A stretch of 64,000 nt of DNA, taken from Nocardioides sp. TRM66260-LWL. GTDB taxonomy: Bacteria > Actinomycetota > Actinomycetes > Propionibacteriales > Nocardioidaceae. Every line of letters begins with the position of its first letter. The stretch's first letter is position 1. The translations under genes were made by a program, and so were the position numbers. The notes beneath the pieces are model-generated. The model was not told the DNA's origin and did not search any database. It saw only the letters and a program-made list of their open reading frames with translations. Below, piece after piece: positions 57,177-64,000 of this stretch. Location of the stretch: positions 1 to 64,000 of the forward strand of contig NZ_JAIQZK010000003.1 of the NCBI RefSeq assembly GCF_020075545.1. The letters run 5' to 3'.

Positions 57177-58007
57177 GTGAACGACAGCACCCTGCGCCGC
57201 GGCCGCGGCGCCACCGCCACCGCCGAGCGACTGCCCGGCGAGCTGCGGGCCACGAAGGTCGCCGCCTGGTTCGGCGACCACCAGGTGCTCGCCGATGTCG
57301 ACCTGGAGATCCCGGCAGGCGAGGTCACCGCGCTCATCGGGCCCTCCGGATGCGGCAAGTCGACGTTCCTGCGCATGCTCAACCGGATGCACGAGCTGGT
57401 GAAGACCGCCTCGATGGACGGGCTGATCGAGCTCGACGGCGAGGACGTCTACGACCCGCAGCGCACGCTCACCGAGATCCGCTCGCGGATCGGCATGGTG
57501 TTCCAGAAGCCCAACCCGTTCCCGACGATGTCGATCTACGACAACGTGCTGGCCGGGCTGATGCTCACCGGACGCAAGGCGAACCGCGACGAGGCCGACG
57601 AGCTGGTGTGGACGAGCCTGCGGCGCGCGTCGCTGTGGGACGAGGTGAAGAACCGCCTGCGCGACCCGGCGGCCGGCCTCTCGGGCGGTCAGCAGCAGCG
57701 GCTGTGCATCGCCCGCGCGCTGGCGGTCGGGCCCGAGGTGCTGCTGATGGACGAGCCGTGCTCGGCGCTCGACCCCACCTCGACCCACCGCGTCGAGGAG
57801 ACGATCCACGAGCTGCGCGGCCAGATCACGATCGTCATCGTCACCCACAACATGCAGCAGGCCAGCCGGGTCTCCGACCGCACGGCGTTCTTCCTGGCGT
57901 CCTCCACGACGCCCGGCGGCATCGTCGAGGCGGGTCCGACGACGCAGATCTTCGGGGCGCCGGTCGATCCGCGCACGGCCGACTACATCGGGGGCCGGTT
58001 CGGATGA
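57177..58007 (+). CDS. pstB: Phosphate-type ABC transporter ATPase PstB
   Basis: A 276-residue ABC ATPase. Walker A is [13 protein letters not shown], the Q-loop region [19 protein letters not shown] is diagnostic for PstB, the signature is [15 protein letters not shown], Walker [15 protein letters not shown], and the H-loop is [10 protein letters not shown]. It energises the PstC/PstA pair encoded 14 kb upstream in the same run; no other ATPase is present. GAGG precedes the GTG by 5 nt. No phoU or phoR gene follows, unlike standard pst operons. Confidence 0.93.
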   Translation: MNDSTLRRGRGATATAERLPGELRATKVAAWFGDHQVLADVDLEIPAGEVTALIGPSGCGKSTFLRMLNRMHELVKTASMDGLIELDGEDVYDPQRTLTEIRSRIGMVFQKPNPFPTMSIYDNVLAGLMLTGRKANRDEADELVWTSLRRASLWDEVKNRLRDPAAGLSGGQQQRLCIARALAVGPEVLLMDEPCSALDPTSTHRVEETIHELRGQITIVIVTHNMQQASRVSDRTAFFLASSTTPGGIVEAGPTTQIFGAPVDPRTADYIGGRFG

Positions 58008-58516
58008 CCCCGCGCTGGGAGCGGCGCGAACCGCGGCCCCTGGCGGGAGAGGGCATCCGCGAGCGCCGCGAGCAGGGACGCCGCCGTCGGACGCCCGCCG
58101 AGCCGCGTCCGCGCGCGCACCGGTGGCAGGGCGACCGGTGCCTGGTGTGCCGGCTGGGCCGGCGCGAGGTCTGGACGGCGGACGCCGCCGGGCAGGCGGT
58201 GCTGACGATCCGGTGGATCATGCCGGGCGGGCGGCCGATCGGGCTGCAGGTGCTGAGCCGGCTCGTCGACCCGGCGCGGGAGACCCCCGCGGGGCCGAGC
58301 GTCCCGCAGCTGCTGCGGGAGCTGCGGTGGATCCCCGAGCCTCCGTGCCCGGGCTCGCCCGAGGGCTGGATCCCCTGGGGCGTCACGCTGCTGGGCCTCG
58401 GGCCGGGCGACGACCACACCGGCGAGGGCGTGCTCGAGGCGCTCGGTCTGGCTCCGCGGGCGGAGGTCGAGGAGACGCCCGCGGCCGTCGACGCCGGCCT
58501 GCCCCAGGTCGGCTGA
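58004..58516 (+). CDS. Small CxxC hypothetical protein coupled to pstB
   Basis: A 170-residue soluble protein I do not recognise. The first ~45 residues are Arg-rich. A CLVC motif in [15 protein letters not shown] sits near residue 47, followed by a region of beta/loop character with [14 protein letters not shown], another Cys (EPPCPGS) and [11 protein letters not shown]. Its ATG overlaps the pstB stop as ATGA, so it is translated with pstB and is the last gene of the run. No terminator is evident before the convergent gene 16 nt away. Confidence 0.65.
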   Translation: MTPRWERREPRPLAGEGIRERREQGRRRRTPAEPRPRAHRWQGDRCLVCRLGRREVWTADAAGQAVLTIRWIMPGGRPIGLQVLSRLVDPARETPAGPSVPQLLRELRWIPEPPCPGSPEGWIPWGVTLLGLGPGDDHTGEGVLEALGLAPRAEVEETPAAVDAGLPQVG

Positions 58517-58532
58517 CGCCGGGCCCGCCGAC

Positions 58533-58829
58533 TCAGTGGGTGCGGAGCGCCTCGACGAGCTCGGCCTTGCGCATCGTCGAGCGGCCCTCGACGCCGATCT
58601 CGGCGGCGCGGCGCCGCAGGTCGGCGACCGTCCACTCCTCGTAGGCGGGGGAGTGGCCGCCGCGGCGTCCGACGCTGGAGCGGCCGTCGCGAGCGGAGGC
58701 GTTCGCGATCCGCGCCGCCTTCTCCTTGCTCGCGCCCTCGCGGCGCAGCGCCTCGTAGGTGGCGTCGTCCTTCACCGACGGGCCGGGCCCATCCTGGCGG
58801 CCGGAGCCGCCGCGTCCTCGTCGTGGCAT
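58533..58829 (-). CDS. DUF7218-like small protein with Rho-N/SAP-like C-terminus
   Basis: A 98-residue protein. The N-terminus is basic, the middle has PSVKDDATYEALRREGASKE followed by KAARIANASARDGRSSVG, and the C-terminus forms a short helix-extended-helix unit (WTVADLRRRAAEIGVEG, MRKAELVEALR) like the Rho N-terminal or SAP-type nucleic-acid-binding fold. The whole is a widespread actinobacterial small-protein family, probably nucleic-acid associated. GAGGAGG precedes the ATG. Confidence 0.8.
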   Translation of the reverse strand: MPRRGRGGSGRQDGPGPSVKDDATYEALRREGASKEKAARIANASARDGRSSVGRRGGHSPAYEEWTVADLRRRAAEIGVEGRSTMRKAELVEALRTH

Positions 58830-58924
58830 GGGGACCTCCTCGTGCGCGCGGTTTCCCGCCGACGCCGACGCCCACCCCTCGATCACCCGGGTGGGCGAAG
58901 CCCGGCGCGCCCTAGCGTGCGGCC

Positions 58925-60838
58925 ATGCGTGCGACCCCCCGCGCGCGTCGGACCGTCGTCCGGTGCGCCGTCGTGACCCTGCTGACCGCGCTGTCCGGCT
59001 CCGCGCTGGCCGCCTGCTCGACCTCCGAGCAGGACGCGCCCGAGGCCGGGTCGTGGACCGTCCTGCACTACTCAGTGGCCGACAACGACCTCGAGGAGCC
59101 GATGGTCCAGGACGTCGACGAGCTCGGCTCGGTCGGCTCCCGGGGCAGCTTGACGGTGCGCGAGTTCCTCGACCGCTCCCCGGGCTACACCGACGCCGAG
59201 GTGCTCGACCAGGGCGACTTCGACGGGGCCCGGGTGCTCGACCTCGGCGAGCCGGGCACCTCGACACTGGTCGACGACCTCGGCGACGTCGACTCCTCCG
59301 ACCCCGCGACGCTCGCCTCGTTCCTCGCCGACGGGCTGGAGGCCCACCCGGCCGACCACTACGCGCTGGTGATCTCCGACCACGGCGGCCAGTGGAGCGG
59401 CATCGGCCTCGACGAGACCTCCGGCGGCGGGCTGCTCACCCTGCCCGACCTGGTCGAGGGCATCGGCGACGGGCTCGAGCAGGCCGGCGTCGAGCGGCTC
59501 GACCTGCTCGGCTTCGACGCCTGCCTGATGGCCGGCTACGAGGTGGCGGCCGCCATGGCCCCCTTCGCCGACCGGATGGTGGCCTCCCAGGAGCTCGAGC
59601 CCGGCCACGGCTGGGACTACTCGGCCTTCGAGGTCGCGGCCGACGGCGCGACGCCCGACGAGCTCGGCCGGGCGATCATCGACGGCTTCCGCGAGCAGGC
59701 GACCGCCCAGGAGACGGTCTCCGGCGTCACCCTCGCGCTCCTCGACCTCACCCGCCTCCAGCCGCTCACCGAGGCGGTCAGCGCGTTCGGCGACACCCTC
59801 TCCGACGACCCCCGCGTCGTCCCCGCGGTCGGCCGCGCCCAGGCGCAGGTGATCGGCTTCGGCCGCAACCCCGACCCCGAGCAGGACGCCCACCTCAGCG
59901 ATCTCGGCGAGCTGGTCGCGGCGGTCGGGAAGGAGTCCGACGACGCGTCCGCCGCGGCCGACCGCGTCCAGCAGGCGCTGGACGACGTGGTGGTCGAGGA
60001 GTTCGCCGGCGAGGCGCGGGCCGGCGCCACCGGCCTGTCGATCTACCTGCCGCCGTCGGTCGACTACTTCTCCGCCGACTACGCGAAGGCCGTCTCGACG
60101 CCGTGGATCGGCTTCCTGCGCTCCTTCTACGGCCTGGCCGAGCAGGCCGCGCAGGACGTCCTGCCGACCTTCGTCCAGGACGAGCCGGACGCGACGATCG
60201 ACGCCGACGGCCTCACGCTCACCGCCGACTACGACCCCGCCGGGCAGGACGCCCTCACCCGCGCCACGATCAGCTACGCGCGGGTCGAGCGCGACGGCAC
60301 GATCACCTACCTCGGCGAGGAGAGCGCCGACTACGGCACCGCCGACGAGCCGACCGCCGTCGGCACCTACGACTTCACCACGCTGCGGATGTCCGACGGC
60401 GAGGACGCCGTCGACGCCTACACCGACCTCACGGTGCAGGACGACGGCTACGCCACCTTCCAGGTGCCGCTGGACTACTACGCCCCGGACGCCGAGGACG
60501 ACGCCGACCCGACCGACGTGCTGCTCAAGCTCGTCGTCGACCCCGACGCCGGCGAGATCGTCAGCGAGACCTACTACGTCTACGACCCCGAGACCTCCGC
60601 GTACGGCGAGGGCGAGCTCGACCCCGAGGGCATCATCGCGCCGAAGCAGCCGAACTACGACGCCGAGGGCACCGAGACCTGGGTGTCGACCTCCGACGTC
60701 GGCCTCTACGCCGACCTCGAGTCGATCACCTACGACTTCGTGCCGCTGCGGAAGGGCACCCGGCTGCAGGTCGACCTGAGCCTCTACGACGCCGCCGGCA
60801 ACGTGGCGTCGTCGAGCACGGAGGTGCGGGCGCCCTGA
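58925..60838 (+). CDS. Clostripain-family (C11-like) cysteine protease lipoprotein
   Basis: A 637-residue exported protein. The signal ends in a lipobox (ALAAC), so it should be lipid-anchored. The catalytic His is in LVISDHGGQWSGIG and the Cys in LGFDACLMAGYEV, the C11/clostripain dyad. The domain opens with WTVLHYSVADNDLE, matching the family's Y-x-AADNDLE start. The C-terminal ~250 residues are an acidic beta-rich region of unknown role. Clostripain relatives cleave after Arg or Lys and often self-process. TAGCGT lies 6 nt before the ATG (leaderless). It diverges from the DUF7218-like gene. Confidence 0.88.
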   Translation: MRATPRARRTVVRCAVVTLLTALSGSALAACSTSEQDAPEAGSWTVLHYSVADNDLEEPMVQDVDELGSVGSRGSLTVREFLDRSPGYTDAEVLDQGDFDGARVLDLGEPGTSTLVDDLGDVDSSDPATLASFLADGLEAHPADHYALVISDHGGQWSGIGLDETSGGGLLTLPDLVEGIGDGLEQAGVERLDLLGFDACLMAGYEVAAAMAPFADRMVASQELEPGHGWDYSAFEVAADGATPDELGRAIIDGFREQATAQETVSGVTLALLDLTRLQPLTEAVSAFGDTLSDDPRVVPAVGRAQAQVIGFGRNPDPEQDAHLSDLGELVAAVGKESDDASAAADRVQQALDDVVVEEFAGEARAGATGLSIYLPPSVDYFSADYAKAVSTPWIGFLRSFYGLAEQAAQDVLPTFVQDEPDATIDADGLTLTADYDPAGQDALTRATISYARVERDGTITYLGEESADYGTADEPTAVGTYDFTTLRMSDGEDAVDAYTDLTVQDDGYATFQVPLDYYAPDAEDDADPTDVLLKLVVDPDAGEIVSETYYVYDPETSAYGEGELDPEGIIAPKQPNYDAEGTETWVSTSDVGLYADLESITYDFVPLRKGTRLQVDLSLYDAAGNVASSSTEVRAP

Positions 60839-60868
60839 GCCGGGCGCACCCCGGACCGCCGACGCGGG

Positions 60869-61342
60869 TCACCGCTTCGGCGCGCCCGGGCCCTTCCGTT
60901 CGTCTTTGACCTTCCCGCGATCGCCGCCCTTGGCGGGCTTTCCGGGCTTCCCGGGGTCCTCCTGGTCCTCGGCCTCGCCGGACTCCTCGGCCTCCTCGGA
61001 CTCGTCGGGCGCGGTCGTCGGCGTCGGCGTCGGGGTCGGGGTGGGCACGGTGTCGAGCAGGGCCAGGGCCGCCGCGTCGATCCGGTCCGCCCGGGACGCG
61101 CTCAGCGTGCCGTCGGCGACCGCGGACGCGGTGACGCGCCGGAGCGCCTGCACGGCGGCGGCGATCCGGTCGGGGTCGTCCGAGACCACCGCGGCGTCGA
61201 CGCGGTCGAGGGCGGACGCGAGGCCCGGGGCGGTGCCGGCGGCGGTCGTCCCGGGGGTCTGCGCGTCGGACCCGCCGGCCCCGCAGCCGCTGAGCAGGAC
61301 GGCGAGCAGGAGCCCGGCGGCCGGGAGGGCGCGCCTCCTCAT
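60869..61342 (-). CDS. Small lipoprotein coupled to Ser/Thr kinase
   Basis: A 157-residue lipoprotein. The signal peptide ends at the lipobox LLSGC. The mature N-terminal part is a short helical region (SALDRVDAAVVSDDPDRIAA, VQALRRVTASAVADG), followed by a TPTPTPTP stretch and a charged Glu/Lys tail. Its ATG overlaps the kinase stop as ATGA. It might be an accessory or sensor partner of the kinase; no family recognised. Confidence 0.75.
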   Translation of the reverse strand: MRRRALPAAGLLLAVLLSGCGAGGSDAQTPGTTAAGTAPGLASALDRVDAAVVSDDPDRIAAAVQALRRVTASAVADGTLSASRADRIDAAALALLDTVPTPTPTPTPTTAPDESEEAEESGEAEDQEDPGKPGKPAKGGDRGKVKDERKGPGAPKR

Positions 61343-62502
61343 CGGTCCACCTCCTCGTGCAGACGGGTCAGCGGGTCCCGGTAGCGGCTCGGGACGCCGT
61401 ACGGGATGCCGCTGCCGGGGGTGCTGGTCGAGGCGTCCGACGGGATGCGGGGCGCGGGGGTCGACGCCTCGGACCCGCCGCGCGCGAGGGCGGCGACCAC
61501 GAGGACGACGGCGAGCGCGAGCCCCACGGCGATCAGCGCGCGGGTGGCCTCGGGCACCGCTCGCACCCGGTCGCGGATCGTGGCCCAGCGCTCCGACGCC
61601 GGGGTCGAGGCCGACGGGGGAGCGGCCACCGGGGCCACGGCGGTGAGCAGCCGCGTCGAGCCGTCGGACGCGGTCGACGCCGCCGGCCGGTCGGGCAGGG
61701 GGGCCGCGGCCAGCCGCTCCGCCACCGCGGCGGCGGTCGGGCGGCGGGACGGCTCGAGGTCGGTCATCTCGCGCAGCAGCGCGACGAGCGGGGCGGGCAG
61801 GTGGGCCGGCACGTCGGGCGCGTGGTGCAGCCGCCCGAGCATCGCCTCGACGCCCGAGCCGGGGTAGGCCCGTCGTCCGGTGAGGCACTCGAGCAGGACG
61901 AGCCCGAGGGCGAACACGTCGGCGGCGCCGTCGACCCGCTCGCCGCGGAGCTGCTCCGGCGCGAGGTAGGGCGCGGTGCCGACGGTCTGGTCGGCGCGGG
62001 TGACGTCGGCGGTGCCGTCGAGCAGCCGGGCGACGCCGAAGTCGGTGAGCCGCACCTGCTCGCCGTCGAGCCCGAGCAGGACGTTGGCCGGCTTGACGTC
62101 GCGGTGCACCACGCCACCGGCATGCACGGCCGCCAGCGCCCGGGCGAGCGCGCCCCCGACGCTGCGCGCACGCTCCGGATCGAGCGGCCCGTCGCCGAGC
62201 GCGGCGGCGAGCGTGGGGCCCGGCACCAGCTCCATCACCAGCCACGGCCGGTCGTCGGTGATGCCGGTGTCGAGGACCGTGACGAGGTGGGGGTGCGAGA
62301 GCCGCGCCAGCACCTGCGCCTCGGCGAGGAAGCGGGTGCGCGCCGCCTCGTCCGGGGCGTGCGGGTCGAGCAGCTTGATCGCGACGTCGCGGCCGAGCCG
62401 TCGATCGTGACCGCGCCGCACCTCCGACATGCCGCCGCGGGCGATCAGGTCGCCCACCTCGTAGCGATCCCCGAGGACGCGGGGCGAGGCGGTCGTCGAC
62501 AC
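61339..62502 (-). CDS. Membrane Ser/Thr protein kinase (PknB-like)
   Basis: A 387-residue Hanks-type kinase. The catalytic domain (about 10-265) has the ATP loop ARGGMSEVRRG, the Lys in VAIKLLD, HRDVKPANVL and DFGVARL, with an activation segment ending in GTAPYLAPEQ. A juxtamembrane linker leads to one helix (ALIAVGLALAVVLVVAALA, about 325-343) and a short extracellular tail without PASTA domains. AGGAGG precedes GTG 62502. It is co-translated with the lipoprotein downstream. All catalytic residues are present. Confidence 0.92.
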   Translation of the reverse strand: MSTTASPRVLGDRYEVGDLIARGGMSEVRRGHDRRLGRDVAIKLLDPHAPDEAARTRFLAEAQVLARLSHPHLVTVLDTGITDDRPWLVMELVPGPTLAAALGDGPLDPERARSVGGALARALAAVHAGGVVHRDVKPANVLLGLDGEQVRLTDFGVARLLDGTADVTRADQTVGTAPYLAPEQLRGERVDGAADVFALGLVLLECLTGRRAYPGSGVEAMLGRLHHAPDVPAHLPAPLVALLREMTDLEPSRRPTAAAVAERLAAAPLPDRPAASTASDGSTRLLTAVAPVAAPPSASTPASERWATIRDRVRAVPEATRALIAVGLALAVVLVVAALARGGSEASTPAPRIPSDASTSTPGSGIPYGVPSRYRDPLTRLHEEVDR

Positions 62503-62703
62503 GGGTTCCTCCTGGGTCGTCGGGAGCGGACCCGGGGCTGATGCCCCGTCCGGGCCCTCGGCACGCGTGAGGAGCCCCACGGGTGAGGCGTGGCAGTGCC
62601 CGGCCGCGGTCGGATCTGCCGGTCTGGTCCGGGCTGACGCCGAGCCCGCCACGCCGTTAGCGTCCGGGGCGGGGCGGCACGCGCTCCGGGACGGGAGGTC
62701 GTC

Positions 62704-63126
62704 GTGCTCTGGTTCGCCGTCGCGTTCGGGATCATCGGCCTCGCGGGCATCCCGGTCGTCGTCGGGATCGTCGACCTCTGCCGTCCGCCCGTTGCCCGCA
62801 GCGCCTGGGCCGGCCTCGCCGTCGGACTGGTCGCGTTCGTGACCGTGGGCTGGCTCAACCTGTGGCCGGTCTACGTCGACGACGGCCGCGTCACCTGCCT
62901 GTTCGACCCCACCGCCGAGGTGCTCGGGCCGGAGGGGTCGCGGGCGCTCGTCGACGCGGAGCCCACCGCCCAGGCGCGACGCCTCGGCGCGGACTGCCTC
63001 GACGCCACCCGGCAGCGCTTCTGGGGTGGCGTGGGGCTGACGGTCGCCTCCGGCCTGGTCTGCGTCGCGACCCACCGCCGGCCCCGGGCCTTGGCGTCCC
63101 CGCGCGTCCTCGTCAGGGCGACGTGA
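62704..63126 (+). CDS. Small membrane protein
   Basis: A 140-residue protein with two N-terminal helices (about 1-22 and 30-50), an extracellular stretch with two Cys (RVTCLFDPTAE and LGADCLDATR) and a third helix (GVGLTVASGLVCVA) before a basic tail. No family recognised. GGGAGG precedes the GTG start. It diverges from the kinase and overlaps the stop of the opposite gene by 14 nt. Confidence 0.65.
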   Translation: MLWFAVAFGIIGLAGIPVVVGIVDLCRPPVARSAWAGLAVGLVAFVTVGWLNLWPVYVDDGRVTCLFDPTAEVLGPEGSRALVDAEPTAQARRLGADCLDATRQRFWGGVGLTVASGLVCVATHRRPRALASPRVLVRAT

Positions 63127-63493
63127 CCGCCCGATCCGCGGTCGCCGTCGCGAAGCGGCGCGGCACCCAGAGGACCGGGTCGACCGCACGCACCTGACCG
63201 TCCTGCGCGACCACCTCGACGAACGACGAGAACGGCGCAACCGCCTGCCGATAGGTCACCAGCACCCCGGCCGGCGTGCGCCGGGTGCCGGTGACCCGCA
63301 GGTCGCGGAACGGCCGACGGTGGTGGCGGCGCGCGCCGGCCCACGAGCGCAGGCACATCGGCACCGACGCCGCGTGCTCGTCGCAGTACCGGACGCCGGC
63401 CTGCCGGCTCGTGTCGGCCGGCGCCTGCTCGACGAGGTCGCGCAGCACGAGCAGCGTGCCGAGCGCGGCGAGCAACGGCAGGCCACGTCGCAT
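63113..63493 (-). CDS. Secreted small hypothetical protein
   Basis: A 126-residue protein with a short hydrophobic N-terminus (LPLLAALGTLLVLRDLV) and a mature region rich in His/Arg (GARRHHRRPFRDLRV) with two Cys (RYCDEH and PMCLRSW). No family recognised. It converges on the previous gene, and their 3' ends overlap by 14 nt, so expression of one may interfere with the other. Confidence 0.55.
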   Translation of the reverse strand: MRRGLPLLAALGTLLVLRDLVEQAPADTSRQAGVRYCDEHAASVPMCLRSWAGARRHHRRPFRDLRVTGTRRTPAGVLVTYRQAVAPFSSFVEVVAQDGQVRAVDPVLWVPRRFATATADRAVTSP

Positions 63494-63596
63494 GGGCGCC
63501 CCCTCGATCGACCAGCCGGACATCCGGGCTCTCGGACGCTGGGCCCGCGCGGTCGGCGGCCGCATGGCCGGTCCAGCCCGCCCTGGACGCAGCGAC

Positions 63597-63622
63597 GGCC
63601 CCCGCGGAGAACCGCGGGGGCC
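63597..63622 (-). terminator. Terminator of tRNA-Phe
   Basis: An 11-bp perfect GC stem (GGCCCCCGCGG) with AGAA loop lies 34 nt beyond the 3' end of the minus-strand tRNA. Confidence 0.85.
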
Positions 63623-63656
63623 GCCTCAAGCTGCAGGTGGAAGCCCTGCGTGCTCG

Positions 63657-63730
63657 TGGGCAGGGGCGGGGTCGAACCGCCGACCTTCCACTTTTCAGGC
63701 GGACGCTCGTACCAACTGAGCTACCTGCCC
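63657..63730 (-). tRNA. tRNA-Phe(GAA)
   Basis: On the minus strand GGGCAGG pairs with CCTGCCC in the acceptor stem. The anticodon stem TCCGC/GTGGA carries the loop CTGAAAA, giving GAA (Phe). The T-arm is GGCGG-TTCGACC-CCGCC. CCA is not encoded (3' end is A then CGAG). Confidence 0.96.
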
Positions 63731-63740
63731 GAGCGGGCAT

Positions 63741-63746
63741 ACCGTA
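63741..63746 (-). promoter_or_regulatory. -10 box for tRNA-Phe
   Basis: TACGGT on the minus strand lies 10 nt before the mature 5' end, with TTGGGA about 19 nt further upstream as a weak -35. Confidence 0.5.
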
Positions 63747-63807
63747 CAACAGCGGCGAGACGGCGTCCCAATCGTCCGCCGCCCGTGGGCGCTGGGCCGC
63801 GCGCCAC

Positions 63808-63813
63808 TATGCT
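63808..63813 (+). promoter_or_regulatory. -10 box for tRNA-Glu
   Basis: TATGCT lies 22 nt before the tRNA 5' end. No clear -35. Confidence 0.5.
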
Positions 63814-63835
63814 GGCGCCGCGCCGTGAGGCGCTG

Positions 63836-63908
63836 GCCCCCATCGTCTAGCGGCCCAGGACCCCGCCCTTTCACGGCGGTAGCGCCGGTTCGAATCCGGT
63901 TGGGGGTG
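63836..63908 (+). tRNA. tRNA-Glu(TTC)
   Basis: The acceptor stem GCCCCCA pairs with TGGGGGT (one G-T). The anticodon stem CCGCC/GGCGG holds the loop CTTTCAC, giving TTC (Glu). The T-arm is GCCGG-TTCGAAT-CCGGT-like. CCA is not encoded. I see nothing in the last 92 bases after it. Confidence 0.95.
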
Positions 63909-64000
63909 CTGGTGGACGACGTCCGCGCGGCTTGGCGTGAGGCGGCGCGACCACCTCGTCCGCGGCGGGTTCCGTGCCCGCCGAGGCTCGAATTGGGCGC

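Overview
This window is chromosomal DNA from a high-GC actinobacterium. The gene families point that way: TopA with a Lys/Ala-rich tail, the tmk-holB pair, DUF3073, a DUF7218-like protein, purF-purM, a PaaX-family regulator and a PknB-like kinase. A Nocardioidaceae-like (Propionibacteriales) host is my best guess, but gene order alone does not prove it. About eleven genes have a TANNNT-like hexamer exactly 6-7 nt upstream of the start codon, so leaderless transcription seems common here. The first ~145 bases are runs of G and C and look like an assembly artefact at a contig end.

Layout. 0.3-10.8 kb is core: a methyltransferase, topA, a secreted CocE-type hydrolase, then a tightly overlapping run tmk-holB-hydrolase-phosphopantetheinyl transferase that ends at tRNA-Thr(CGT). 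10.9-18.3 kb is a decayed, layered mobile-element island in the 3' end of that tRNA. It holds three att-like copies of the tRNA end, two identically truncated integrase starts, a holin-like gene, repeated palindromic operators, families of strong hairpins, a coiled-coil membrane protein and secreted proteins. 18.3-41.4 kb is mostly ordinary: PaaX regulator, SelO, NCS2 permease, DinB, an M20 dipeptidase, two overlapping cytoplasmic sensor kinases (one lacking its phosphoacceptor His), purF-purM, DUF3073, a large hybrid kinase, an LPNTG surface protein beside a DUF4012 protein, and three redox enzymes.

41.9-58.5 kb is the most interesting part. It looks like a single ~16.6 kb operon bracketed by phosphate-type (Pst) ABC transporter genes: pstC, a PstA permease fused in frame to a PstS-like binding domain, two more extracytoplasmic PstS-like proteins, four secreted proteins sharing a previously unnamed two-Cys N-terminal domain (two of them ending in a WxL-like domain), a DUF916 (WxL-interacting) membrane protein, a sortase-fold protein lacking both catalytic His and Cys, pstB and a small CxxC protein. 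I read this as a cell-surface complex of the WxL/DUF916 type, known mainly from Firmicutes, joined genetically to a Pst-type importer. Its function is unknown.

58.5-64 kb has a DUF7218-like protein, a clostripain-like lipoprotein, a Ser/Thr kinase coupled to a small lipoprotein, two small membrane/secreted proteins, and tRNA-Phe and tRNA-Glu. I saw no rRNA, CRISPR array or intact transposase.
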